From an uncultured Lachnospiraceae bacterium (GTDB lineage Bacteria; Bacillota; Clostridia; Lachnospirales; Lachnospiraceae), in assembly GCA_910579495.1 (NCBI GenBank), contig CAJTVD010000010.1, positions 1 to 64,000 of the forward strand: a DNA stretch of 64,000 nucleotides, read 5' to 3'. The position numbers and the translations under genes were made by a program. Position 1 is the first letter of the stretch. Every line of letters starts with the position of its first letter. Below, in pieces: positions 1 through 8,390 of the stretch. Below the pieces are notes generated by a model. The model was not told the origin of the DNA, did no database searches, and saw only the letters and a program-made list of their open reading frames with translations.

Positions 1-6
1 ACCTGA

Positions 7-30
7 AACAGGTTCCCGGCCTACTGTTTT
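7..30 (-). terminator. Possible terminator after punA
   Basis: A short inverted repeat (AAACAG paired with CTGTTT) lies about 20 bases beyond the punA stop. There is no clean T-run, so this is only a weak candidate for the end of the punA transcript. Confidence 0.3.
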
Positions 31-50
31 GTTAAAATATTTAGCTAATA

Positions 51-872
51 CTAAAATGCACCAATAGACTCTGTGATAAGCTGCCGGAACAGGGGCGCCG
101 CATTCTTTGATGCCTCCTGTACTTCCTCATGGGTCAGAGGATTGTCTGTCATGCCCGCCGCAAGGTTAGCCACGCAGGAAATACCGCAGATCCTCATGCC
201 CATATGGTTTGCCGCAATGGCTTCCACCACAGTGCTCATTCCTACAGCGTCCGCACCCAGGCCGCGGAGCATTTTGATTTCCGCCGGGGATTCGAAAGAA
301 GGACCTGTAAGCTGGACATAAATCCCTTCTTTCAAGGGAATATTCAGCTCCTTTGCCTTTTCCCTGATAATTTCCTGCAGCCCCCTGTCATAAACAGTGC
401 TCATATCCGGGAAACGGCATCCCAGCTCATCAATGTTTGCCCCAATCAGGGGATTAGGGGCAAAGCAGGAAATATGGTCCGTAATCAGCATAAAGTCTCC
501 TGCTGTGAAAGAGGGATTGATGCCCCCGGAGGCATTTGTCAAAAACAGTATTTCCGCTCCCATCATTTTCATCAGGCGGGCCGGAAGCACCACGTCTGTG
601 ATAGGATAACCTTCATAATAATGCACCCGTCCTTTCATACAGACCACAGGCACGCCTTTTACATAGCCGAAAATAAATTTTCCCTCGTGCCCCGGCACTG
701 TGGAAACCGGGAAGTCCTGGATTTCGCTATAGGAAATCTCTCCTTTTACCTCAATGGTGTCCGCATAATCACCAAGGCCGGATCCCAGCACCAGAGCGGC
801 TTTGGGTGTAAGGGGAAGCCTGTCCTTTATGCTTTCATAACATTTTAACAGTTTTTCGTATACCTGGTTCAT
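51..872 (-). CDS. punA: Purine-nucleoside phosphorylase, trimeric type
   Basis: Cleaves inosine and guanosine with phosphate to free base and (deoxy)ribose-1-phosphate in cytosolic purine salvage. The 273-residue length fits the trimeric PNP family. Visible motifs are the phosphate-binding GSGLGDY near residue 30, PGHEGKF near 60, GRVHYYEGY near 82, LTNASGGIN near 112, FESPAEI near 194 and the base-recognition region around NPLTHEEV near 245. The second of two adjacent ATGs was chosen because it sits five bases after AGGAGG, while the first is only two bases away. A promoter-like pair (TTGCGG, 17 bases, TACTAT) precedes it. A nucleoside ABC importer lies 4-9 kb away, which fits a shared salvage role, but the genes are not one operon. 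Confidence 0.95.
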   Translation of the reverse strand: MNQVYEKLLKCYESIKDRLPLTPKAALVLGSGLGDYADTIEVKGEISYSEIQDFPVSTVPGHEGKFIFGYVKGVPVVCMKGRVHYYEGYPITDVVLPARLMKMMGAEILFLTNASGGINPSFTAGDFMLITDHISCFAPNPLIGANIDELGCRFPDMSTVYDRGLQEIIREKAKELNIPLKEGIYVQLTGPSFESPAEIKMLRGLGADAVGMSTVVEAIAANHMGMRICGISCVANLAAGMTDNPLTHEEVQEASKNAAPLFRQLITESIGAF

Positions 873-955
873 CATGACCTCCTGAGTGAAATTGATTTGG
901 TAATCATTCTTTCATTTATAGTAGCACAGAAAACCCTTATCCGCAATATTTTTCC

Positions 956-1013
956 CAAAGCCCCGGATCTGTTTTCAGGCAGGAGGTTTCTGCCAGGGGT
1001 TTGCCCGGGGCTC
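956..1013 (-). terminator. Nested hairpins after spoIVA
   Basis: Complementary arms AGCCCCGG and CCGGGGCT enclose a smaller GGCAG/CTGCC hairpin and are followed on the minus strand by T/A-rich sequence. A further CAGGG/CCCTG hairpin lies at about 1030-1045. This is a candidate terminator for spoIVA ahead of the punA promoter, but it lacks a strict U-tract. Confidence 0.4.
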
Positions 1014-1071
1014 TATTTCTGGATTCCCTCCAGGGCAAAACCCTGCCATCTCATCTCCCCCACAGGGGCAG

Positions 1072-2559
1072 CTAAATGATAATGCAGACCATCCCCCCGT
1101 TAGAATCGTTGACGATTTTCTGCATGGTCTCCTGTAATTTCAACTGGCTTTCATCCCCGATCATAGTGATCTTGCTGGTAATGCCGTCATTTACAAGCTG
1201 TTCCACCGATTTCCCGAAAATATTTGTTTCCCAGATACCGGCTTCGCTCTGGCTGGACTCGGAAATAAACCGGATCAGATCCTGGGCCTGCTCCTCAGAA
1301 CCCACAATAGGGGAAATCTCTGTCTCAATATTTGCCCGGATCAAATGGATACTGGGGCTCTCCGCCCGGATCTTTACCCCAAATTTATTCCCATGCTTGA
1401 TCACTTCCGGCTTATCCAGCTTGATCTCATGGCGCTCCGGTGTTACCACCCCATAGCCCTTCTGGCGGACAGCGTCAATGGCATGGAGCACCTTTACATA
1501 TTCCTTCTTCATTTGGGACATTTCCTTAAGCACTGACAGCAGGTGGTACTCATTATCTATCTTTTCCCCTACCATCTCGCTGAGCATTTCGTAATAATAT
1601 GCGTCGTCCACATCCAGCCAGATACGGATGCAGCCATCCGCCATATCAATGCCCTCCATTTTGCATTTTTTGATGAAGGGTCCTTCCAGGCTCACTGGGT
1701 TGTTCTTCACGTCCCGGATACAATTATACTGCTTCATGATTTCTTTCACACGCCCAATCAGATCCACCTTCATCTTGTGGTTTGCCGGAAGCATTTCCAC
1801 CCATTTGGGCATATAAAATTCAATCATGGTAAGAGGGAATTCATACAGGATATTTTCCAGTATCTGGTTAATATCCTCCTTCTTTAGCTGCTCGCAGTTA
1901 ACCGGCATAACAGACACGCCATATTTGCCGCCGATCTCCTCCGCTAATTTGGCTGCCTCATCGCCATAGGGTTTTGCCGTATTTAACAGTACCACAAAAG
2001 GTTTTTTCAGTTTTTTCAATTCCCTGATGGTCCGCTCTTCCGCTGCCACATAGCTTTCCCTGGAGATATCCCCAAAGCTGCCGTCGCAGGTGATCACAAT
2101 CCCTATGGTGGAATGGTCGGTGATGACTTTCCTGGTGCCAATCTCCGCCGCCTTGGTAAAGGGAATCTCCTCTGCAAACCAGGGAGTCTTCACCATACGC
2201 TCGGTGTTGTCCTCCATATGGCCGCTGGCACCGTCCACCATATAGCCCACACAGTCTATCAGCCGTACCCTGGCCTCAATTCCATCCCCTAAGGAAAGCT
2301 TCGCCGCCTCCTTGGGAATAAATTTCGGTTCTGTAGTGGTAATGGTCTTTCCCCCGGCGCTCTGGGGAAGCTCATCCACCACCCGCTCCTTTTCATAAGA
2401 TTCTGTCATATTGGGCAGGACCATCAGATCCATAAATCGCTTGATAAAAGTGGACTTCCCGGTTCTCACCGGCCCCACCACGCCTATGTAAATTTCTCCC
2501 CCGCATCTTAACTGAATGTCTTTGTATAAATCATATTCTTTCTTTCCATTCAAGTCCAT
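1072..2559 (-). CDS. spoIVA: Stage IV sporulation protein A (coat morphogenetic ATPase)
   Basis: Forms the basement layer of the spore coat on the forespore outer membrane in the mother cell by ATP-driven polymerisation. The protein is about 495 residues, close to the 492 of the B. subtilis protein. The N terminus carries a Walker A motif GPVRTGKST near residue 29, followed by a TRAFAC-like NTPase domain with DCVGYMVDG and a conserved C-terminal region. The ATG at 2559 was chosen because GGAGG lies five bases upstream; an ATG four codons earlier would use that GGAGG as coding sequence. Its presence shows that the organism, or a recent ancestor, makes endospores. It is a stand-alone gene, as expected for a sigma-E-type transcript, although no sigma-E promoter was positively identified. 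Confidence 0.97.
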   Translation of the reverse strand: MDLNGKKEYDLYKDIQLRCGGEIYIGVVGPVRTGKSTFIKRFMDLMVLPNMTESYEKERVVDELPQSAGGKTITTTEPKFIPKEAAKLSLGDGIEARVRLIDCVGYMVDGASGHMEDNTERMVKTPWFAEEIPFTKAAEIGTRKVITDHSTIGIVITCDGSFGDISRESYVAAEERTIRELKKLKKPFVVLLNTAKPYGDEAAKLAEEIGGKYGVSVMPVNCEQLKKEDINQILENILYEFPLTMIEFYMPKWVEMLPANHKMKVDLIGRVKEIMKQYNCIRDVKNNPVSLEGPFIKKCKMEGIDMADGCIRIWLDVDDAYYYEMLSEMVGEKIDNEYHLLSVLKEMSQMKKEYVKVLHAIDAVRQKGYGVVTPERHEIKLDKPEVIKHGNKFGVKIRAESPSIHLIRANIETEISPIVGSEEQAQDLIRFISESSQSEAGIWETNIFGKSVEQLVNDGITSKITMIGDESQLKLQETMQKIVNDSNGGMVCIII

Positions 2560-2643
2560 ACAATCCTCCATTGCCCTTCCATACTTAGTTAAGTGTATGT
2601 GGCGGGGAGGAAGTTTATTACACCCTTCTTCTTCCCCTGTCCC

Positions 2644-3333
2644 TCAAAAGGGATAAAGGAGATTTCCATTTTGCCGCAGCCATCCCCGGTACTGCAGATA
2701 CCCGGGGCAGGCCTCTTTTACCTGTTGCCAGAAGGCCTCAGAATGGTCCATATGGATCAGATGGCACAGTTCATGAATAACCACATAATCGCATACCGGC
2801 TCCGGCGCCATTAATATCCGCCAGTTAAAATTCAGGTTTCCCTTACTGCTGCAGCTCCCCCAGCGGCTTTTCTGGTCCTTGATGCGGATATTGGCAAAGG
2901 TTACCTGCAGCATCTTTGCAAACATTTCCGCCTTGTGGGAAATAACCCTGAGCGCCTCCCTGCGGTACCATTTTTCCATCTCATCTTTTTTGTATCCATA
3001 ATCCGCCTGGTAGGGAACGGAAAGGACCAGGCGGCCTGAGACCTTTTTCACCTTCCCCCGGCGTCTCTCCTCCCGGAGAACGGTAAGCGTGCATTTCTCC
3101 CCAAGGTAAAAGAGGGTATCCCCGTTTTCCAGCCTGACCTGCCGGGAGCGCTCTTCTTCCCGTGCATGTTCCAGCCTCCGGGCTGTGGAAGCAATCCATT
3201 CCCTCCGTGAAGCCACAAAATCCTCGATTTCATGGTCTTTCACCCACAAAGGAGCCTTTACCCAAAGATTGCCATCTCTGTCAAAAGAGATGGCAATGGT
3301 TTTTCTTTTACTCCTGATTAGCTGATACTGCAT
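2644..3333 (-). CDS. YgjP-like (DUF45) zinc metallopeptidase
   Basis: Predicted cytosolic zinc-dependent protease of the YgjP/WLM superfamily. The 229-residue protein has the family layout: a beta-rich N-terminal half, the RWGSCSS motif near residue 157, and the zinc site HELCH near 187-191 followed by HMDHSEAFW, which supplies the third ligand. There is no signal peptide or membrane segment. The physiological substrate is unknown for this family. It starts at an ATG with GGAG eight bases upstream and follows tyrS by 14 bases, so the two are likely co-transcribed. Confidence 0.85.
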   Translation of the reverse strand: MQYQLIRSKRKTIAISFDRDGNLWVKAPLWVKDHEIEDFVASRREWIASTARRLEHAREEERSRQVRLENGDTLFYLGEKCTLTVLREERRRGKVKKVSGRLVLSVPYQADYGYKKDEMEKWYRREALRVISHKAEMFAKMLQVTFANIRIKDQKSRWGSCSSKGNLNFNWRILMAPEPVCDYVVIHELCHLIHMDHSEAFWQQVKEACPGYLQYRGWLRQNGNLLYPF

Positions 3334-3347
3334 TTTAAGTTCTCCAA

Positions 3348-4571
3348 TTACTTTAAGATTACCCGGCGGAAGTTTTTCTTTCCCCGCTTAACAATGGCAC
3401 CTTCCCCTGAAAAGGTATCCTTCCCAAAAGCCGCTTTGACGTCCGTCACCTTCTCTCCCTCAAGGACAACGCCCCCCTGTTCAATAGCGCGGCGCCCTTC
3501 AGAGCGGCTGGCAGCCAGGCCGGACTTGCAAAGTACGGAAATCATATCAATGGCACCCTCTGTAAAATCTTCCTCTGTAAGCTCTGTGGTAGGCATCTGG
3601 GCAGCGGCTCCTGTGGAAAAAAGCGCCCTTGCGCTTTCCTGCGCCTTTACAGCCTCTTCCTCCCCATGGACCAGTTGGGTCAGCTCATAGGCCAGCACTT
3701 CCTTGGCCTGGTTTAACTGGCTGCCCTCCCAGGAATCCATTTCCTCAATCTGCCCTAAAGGCAGGAAGGTAAGCATACGGATAAATTTTAGCACATCCGC
3801 ATCTGCCACATTACGCCAGTACTGATAAAATTCAAAGGGGCTGGTCTTCTGGGGATCCAGCCATACGGCACCCTTCTGGGTTTTGCCCATCTTGTTTCCC
3901 TCGGAATTAAGCAGCAGGGTAATGGTCATGGCATAGGCATCTTTCCCCAGCTTCCGGCGGATCAGTTCCGTCCCCCCTAACATATTGCTCCACTGGTCGT
4001 CACCGCCAAACTGCATATTACAGCCGTATCTCTGGAACAATTCATAGAAATCATAGCTCTGCATCAGCATATAGTTAAACTCCAGAAAGCTCAGGCCTTT
4101 CTCCATCCTCTGCTTATAGCATTCCGCAGTAAGCATTCTGTTAACGGAAAAATGGGGGCCAATCTCCCGGAGGAATTCTATATAATTTAAATCCAGCAGC
4201 CATTCCGCATTGTTTACCATCAAAGCCTTTCCTTCTGAAAAGTCAATAAAGCGGCTCATCTGCTTTTTAAAACACTCACAGTTGTGTTCAATTGTTTCTT
4301 TGGACATCATATTGCGCATGTCGCTTCTCCCGGAGGGATCACCCACCATGCCGGTGCCGCCACCTAACAGGGCAATAGGCTTATTGCCCGCCATCTGGAG
4401 GCGTTTCATCAGGCAAAGCGCCATAAAATGCCCCACATGGAGGGAATCCGCCGTAGGGTCAAAGCCAATATAAAAGGTGGCTTTTCCTTGATTCACCAAT
4501 TCCTTGATTTCCTCTTCATCTGTAAGCTGTGCCAGCAGGCCTCTGGCTTTTAATTCGTCAAAAATTGTCAT
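3348..4571 (-). CDS. tyrS: Tyrosyl-tRNA synthetase
   Basis: Charges tRNA-Tyr with tyrosine using ATP. The class I signatures are HVGH near residue 45 and KMGKT near residue 227, the family's version of KMSKS. The GFDPTADSLH and GGDDQW motifs of the TyrRS active site and a C-terminal S4-like RNA-binding domain (last ~65 residues) are also visible. Length 407 fits the TyrS family. The ATG at 4571 was preferred over an upstream GTG because of AAAGGAAG spacing. The gap to the upstream permease gene is only about 40 bases, so there is no room for a T-box leader; tyrS appears to be read from the upstream operon or from a promoter inside it. Confidence 0.97.
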   Translation of the reverse strand: MTIFDELKARGLLAQLTDEEEIKELVNQGKATFYIGFDPTADSLHVGHFMALCLMKRLQMAGNKPIALLGGGTGMVGDPSGRSDMRNMMSKETIEHNCECFKKQMSRFIDFSEGKALMVNNAEWLLDLNYIEFLREIGPHFSVNRMLTAECYKQRMEKGLSFLEFNYMLMQSYDFYELFQRYGCNMQFGGDDQWSNMLGGTELIRRKLGKDAYAMTITLLLNSEGNKMGKTQKGAVWLDPQKTSPFEFYQYWRNVADADVLKFIRMLTFLPLGQIEEMDSWEGSQLNQAKEVLAYELTQLVHGEEEAVKAQESARALFSTGAAAQMPTTELTEEDFTEGAIDMISVLCKSGLAASRSEGRRAIEQGGVVLEGEKVTDVKAAFGKDTFSGEGAIVKRGKKNFRRVILK

Positions 4572-4613
4572 CACTATCTTCCTTTCAAAAAATGAAATTT
4601 CCTATTTCCGGCC

Positions 4614-5570
4614 TTAACGTTCCTCCCTGAAATAGTTAAGCCCCAGCGCCGCCGGCAGGTTGATCCTTCCTGACTTGCGCATAGAACTGGCCACCAGCAC
4701 CAGGGCTGTCATCAGAAAAGGCAGCATGTCATAAAAAGCAACGGGAAAAGGCAGGATACTCTGGGGAATATAATATTTCAGCACCCGCAGGGCACCGAAA
4801 ACAAAGGAACCCAAAATTGCCGCCGAAGGCTGCCAGTTGGCAAAAATCACCAGCGCAACGGCAATCCACCCCAGGCCCCCCACATTGTTGCTGATCCACA
4901 CGCCGCCATTTATGATCATGGAACAATATACGCCGCCAATGCCACAGATTGCCCCGCCCAGGATAATATTCAGATACTTTACACGGGTTACCTTAATCCC
5001 CGCGGCATCCGCCGCTCCGGGATTTTCCCCCACGGCTTTCAGGTTAAGCCCCGCCTTGGTTTTGTTTAAATACCATCCGCCCACAAGGGCAATCATGATC
5101 CCAATATACACAAAGGGGCTATAGGAAAACAGCAGTTCTCCTAAAATAGGCAGCCCCCCAAGGCCAGGGAGGGCTCCTCCCCGCATCACCGCCGTTATCC
5201 CCTCCGGCAGCTTTAAAGTCCCCTCCGGGCTTTTGCTGAGCACAAAAATCCCGATAAAATTGGCAAAGCCAATGCCAAATATGGTAAGGGTAAGGCCCGT
5301 TACGTTCTGGTTTGCCATGAAGGTTACTGTAAGCACTGCGTAGATCAGCGCTGCCAAAGCGCCTGCCGCCGCCCCCGCCAATATGGCAATAAGAAAGTTA
5401 TCGGTATAATACCCCGCCATAAAGCCTATACAGGCACCGATGGCCATCATCCCTTCTACCCCAAGGTTCAGATGCCCGGTCTTTTCTGTAAGGATTTCCC
5501 CTACTGTACCGAATAAAAGGGGCGTCCCAGCGCCCACTGCCGCCACAAGAAATTTAATAATGATATCCAT
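4614..5570 (-). CDS. Nucleoside ABC transporter permease (NupQ/YufQ-like)
   Basis: Second membrane subunit of a BMP-type nucleoside importer. The 318-residue protein is made of about eight to ten hydrophobic helices with glycine-rich loops and belongs to the BPD_transp_2 (RbsC-like) permease family. The motifs LTEKTGHLNLGVEGMM near the N terminus and a cytoplasmic GENPGAADAAGI loop, where the ATPase contacts the permease, are typical. It follows the larger permease by about 50 bases and is the last gene of the bmpA-ATPase-permease-permease cluster. Assignment to nucleosides rests on the order and on the BMP lipoprotein partner, not on residues that define specificity. Confidence 0.88.
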   Translation of the reverse strand: MDIIIKFLVAAVGAGTPLLFGTVGEILTEKTGHLNLGVEGMMAIGACIGFMAGYYTDNFLIAILAGAAAGALAALIYAVLTVTFMANQNVTGLTLTIFGIGFANFIGIFVLSKSPEGTLKLPEGITAVMRGGALPGLGGLPILGELLFSYSPFVYIGIMIALVGGWYLNKTKAGLNLKAVGENPGAADAAGIKVTRVKYLNIILGGAICGIGGVYCSMIINGGVWISNNVGGLGWIAVALVIFANWQPSAAILGSFVFGALRVLKYYIPQSILPFPVAFYDMLPFLMTALVLVASSMRKSGRINLPAALGLNYFREER

Positions 5571-5619
5571 AGTTTCCTTCCTTTCCCGCCTGGGACGGCA
5601 GAGCGTCCCTGCCGTAGGT

Positions 5620-6723
5620 TTACTGGGTTTGTTTTTTGGAAGCGCTTTTTGCCCTCTGGAACTTATATCTCACAAAGAACTCACAGCCAAGTATAAAAAA
5701 GAGAATAATTCCCTGAAGTACATCGGCGCAGTCGGTGGATAGCCCAAAATCCGACTGTACTACGCTGCTCCCCTTTTCCAGCACGCTGAACAGGAAGGAA
5801 ACGATCAATATGGACACGGGATTAAGCTGGGCAAGCCATGCCACAATGATTGCGGTAAATCCCACGCCCCCGGCAACAGAGGCTGTGAGGGTGATATCAG
5901 AACCTGTGGCCTGTATCATACCCGCCATGCCGCAGATACCGCCGCTGAAAAACATGGTGCGGAGGACGATTTTCCTTACATTCATCCCTGCATACCTTGC
6001 GGTATCCTGGCTCTCCCCTACCACGCTGATCTCATATCCCTGTTTGGTATAGCGGATGTAAATATAGACCCCCGCCACAAGGGCCAGGGCGATCAGCCAT
6101 CCGAACTGGATCCCCAAAACCTTGTCCAGGGAAGCGTTCTTGTCAAATCTTGCAATCTTGGGAAAGCCCTGAGAGCCGGGATCCATCCAGGGGCCGTCCC
6201 TTAGGTAAGAGACCAGATGCAGGGCAATGTAATTGAGCATCAGGGTAAAGAGCGTTTCGTTGGTATGGTACTTCACCTTGAAGAAAGCCGGGAGCAGCCC
6301 CCAGAGCCCGCCGCCTATGATGCCTGCCAGAAACATCACAGCCACAAGTACCACATGGTTCCAGCCTGAGCAGAAAAGGGCAAAAAAGGTAGCGCAGGTA
6401 GCCCCGAAGATAATTTGCCCTTCCGCCCCGATATTCCAGAATTTCATCTTAAAGGCAAGAGTCACTCCCAGGGAAGAAATTAAAAGAGGGATCATAATTT
6501 TCACCGTTCCCTGAAACGCCATCACACTGCGGCAGGCCCCTGAGAGTATTGTTTTGTAAATTACAAAGGGATTCTGTCCCACACAGGCAATAAAAATTCC
6601 CCCTGCTGCCAGGGAAAGGATTACCGCCGCCAGGCGCAGCAGCACTGTTTTGCCATAGGGCAGCTCCGAGCGCTTTACTACCCGCACCAAAGGTTCATTT
6701 GAGGTATTTTCCACTGTTTTCAT
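5620..6723 (-). CDS. Nucleoside ABC transporter permease (NupP/YufP-like)
   Basis: First membrane subunit of the importer, 367 residues. A basic N-terminal tail of about 30 residues precedes the first helix, then a BPD_transp_2 domain with multiple transmembrane segments. The coupling-loop sequence VVGESQDTARYAGMN and the KFWNIGAEGQIIFG segment are characteristic of YufP/NupP-type subunits. The C terminus is short and basic (RAKSASKKQTQ). It begins 11 bases after the ATPase stop with an AGGAG ribosome site, consistent with tight co-translation. The pair of unequal permeases implies a heterodimeric channel. Confidence 0.88.
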   Translation of the reverse strand: MKTVENTSNEPLVRVVKRSELPYGKTVLLRLAAVILSLAAGGIFIACVGQNPFVIYKTILSGACRSVMAFQGTVKIMIPLLISSLGVTLAFKMKFWNIGAEGQIIFGATCATFFALFCSGWNHVVLVAVMFLAGIIGGGLWGLLPAFFKVKYHTNETLFTLMLNYIALHLVSYLRDGPWMDPGSQGFPKIARFDKNASLDKVLGIQFGWLIALALVAGVYIYIRYTKQGYEISVVGESQDTARYAGMNVRKIVLRTMFFSGGICGMAGMIQATGSDITLTASVAGGVGFTAIIVAWLAQLNPVSILIVSFLFSVLEKGSSVVQSDFGLSTDCADVLQGIILFFILGCEFFVRYKFQRAKSASKKQTQ

Positions 6724-6734
6724 ATGCCAGTCTC

Positions 6735-8264
6735 CTATTCCGATACCGCCGCTTTATGCCCGCCTGTCATCATCATGCCGATTTCTTCCTTGGTGGTTTT
6801 GGCGGCGTCCACTATGCCCGTAATCTTTCCATGGCACAAAACCATAATACGGTCGGATAATTCCAGAAGCACATCCAGATCCTCCCCAATATACATAACG
6901 GCAACATTCTTGCTCTTTTGTTCGTTGAGCAGGTCATATACCGTATAGGAAGAATTAATATCCAGCCCTCTTACGGGATAAGCTGTAATCAGCACTGAGG
7001 GGGAAGACTCAATTTCCCTTCCCAGCAGGACCTTTTGCACATTTCCCCCACTAAGAAGCCTTACCGGGGTTTCCGGCCCGGGAGTGGCGATTGCCAGCTT
7101 CTCAATCAGCCGCTTTGCCAGTTCCCCGGCGGGCTTGCGCCTGATAAATGGCCCTTTTCCTTTGTGGTAGCTTTTCAGCAGCATATTGTCCGTCATGCCC
7201 ATGGAAGCTACAAGGCCCATGCCCAGGCGGTCTTCCGGCACAAAGCTCATGCTGACGCCCTTTTCAATAATCTCAGAAGGGGTTTTTCCAAGGAGGTTTT
7301 CCTTATTAAATAAAATTGCTCCTTTACAGGCATGGAGAAGTCCCGCAATTGCCTCGCAAAGCTCCTTCTGCCCACTGCCTGCCACCCCTGCCACGCCTAA
7401 GATTTCCCCCCTGCGTATATCAAAGGAAATATCGTCTATGGCCCGGCTTCCATCCGCTTTATCTACCGTAAGGTCCACCACTTTCAGAATGGTTTCACAG
7501 TTTTTCACCGGCGGCCGTTGGATTTCCAGACTCACCGGCCTGCCCACCATAAGCTCGGTAAGCTTCCTGGCATCGCAGTCCGCCGTCCTTACCGTTCCCA
7601 CGCTTTTGCCCTTGCGCAGGATGGTCACCCGGTCGCTGATGGAAAGCACTTCCTGTAATTTATGGGTGATGATAATGATGGCGCAGCCTTTGTCCTTCAT
7701 CTTCCGCAGGATTTCAAAGAGTTTTTCTGTTTCCTGGGGCGTCAGTACTGCGGTAGGCTCGTCCAGGATCAGTATTTGCGCCCCCCGGTAGAGCACCTTT
7801 AGAATTTCCACCGTCTGCTTTTCAGAAACGCTCATATCACAGACATACTTCTCAGGCTCAATTTCCAGGCCATATGCATGGCTGATGGCACGGATTTTTT
7901 CCCCCGTTACTTTCCCTTTTTCTTTTTTTCCTTTCACCCCAAGGATGATATTATCCATTGCCTGAAAGGCTTCCACCAGCTTAAAATGCTGATGGATCAT
8001 GCCGATGCCAAGGCCCATGGCGTCAACCGGTGAATTGATCTTCACTTCTTTTCCGCCGATAAAAATCTGCCCGCTGTCAGGATGGTAAATGCCGGAAAGC
8101 ATATTCATCAGGGTGGTCTTGCCGGAACCGTTTTCTCCAAGAAGGGCGAGAATCTCCCCGTACTGCACCTTTAAATCTATCCCGTCATTGGCAACTACCT
8201 GCCCAAAAACCTTTGTAATTTTTCTGCACTCTATGGCACAGACTTTCTTATCCTGCTCTGCCAT
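6735..8264 (-). CDS. Nucleoside ABC transporter ATPase, duplicated domain (NupO/YufO-like)
   Basis: Energises the importer. The 509-residue protein holds two ABC cassettes. The first has Walker A GENGSGKTT near residue 43, a degenerate signature MSVSEKQTVEI, and LILDEPTAVLTPQE as Walker B. The second has a weaker P-loop region GVAGSGQKEL and the signature LSGGNVQK, but its Walker B region reads VLITAYPVRGLDI, with the usual D-E residues changed, so it is probably the non-hydrolysing site, as in RbsA/MglA-type proteins. The start follows GGAGG by four bases. Two hairpins lie in the 126-base gap between it and bmpA. Confidence 0.92.
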   Translation of the reverse strand: MAEQDKKVCAIECRKITKVFGQVVANDGIDLKVQYGEILALLGENGSGKTTLMNMLSGIYHPDSGQIFIGGKEVKINSPVDAMGLGIGMIHQHFKLVEAFQAMDNIILGVKGKKEKGKVTGEKIRAISHAYGLEIEPEKYVCDMSVSEKQTVEILKVLYRGAQILILDEPTAVLTPQETEKLFEILRKMKDKGCAIIIITHKLQEVLSISDRVTILRKGKSVGTVRTADCDARKLTELMVGRPVSLEIQRPPVKNCETILKVVDLTVDKADGSRAIDDISFDIRRGEILGVAGVAGSGQKELCEAIAGLLHACKGAILFNKENLLGKTPSEIIEKGVSMSFVPEDRLGMGLVASMGMTDNMLLKSYHKGKGPFIRRKPAGELAKRLIEKLAIATPGPETPVRLLSGGNVQKVLLGREIESSPSVLITAYPVRGLDINSSYTVYDLLNEQKSKNVAVMYIGEDLDVLLELSDRIMVLCHGKITGIVDAAKTTKEEIGMMMTGGHKAAVSE

Positions 8265-8310
8265 CTTACCTCCGCTCCCATCGTAGCCTCTTTGATCCTG
8301 ATACTGAAAG

Positions 8311-8340
8311 GGGCGGTCAATATGGTTGCATTGGCCGCCC
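8311..8340 (-). other. Intercistronic hairpin 2, bmpA/ATPase gap
   Basis: Arms GGGCGG and CCGCCC flank a loop of about 18 bases, with partial pairing (TCAA/TTGG) inside the stem. Together with the hairpin at 8351-8379 it could slow exonucleases or partly terminate transcription after the lipoprotein gene. There is no T-run. Confidence 0.5.
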
Positions 8341-8350
8341 TATGAAACTC

Positions 8351-8379
8351 TGCTGCCCCGCTTCCAGCCTGGGGCAGCA
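8351..8379 (-). other. Intercistronic hairpin 1, bmpA/ATPase gap
   Basis: A perfect 9-bp stem (TGCTGCCCC with GGGGCAGCA, 11-base loop) begins 12 bases after the bmpA stop. It probably protects the bmpA message 3' end and so raises lipoprotein output relative to the membrane subunits, a known arrangement for binding-protein genes; here this is inferred from position only. Confidence 0.55.
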
Positions 8380-8390
8380 TTTTCCCTGCT

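Noticed and set aside
129..848. A 239-codon plus-strand frame opposite punA
   Set aside because: It lies wholly antisense to a strongly supported gene and has no domain signature.
4575..4613. T-box leader before tyrS
   Set aside because: The gap to the upstream gene is under 45 bases, far too short for a T-box.
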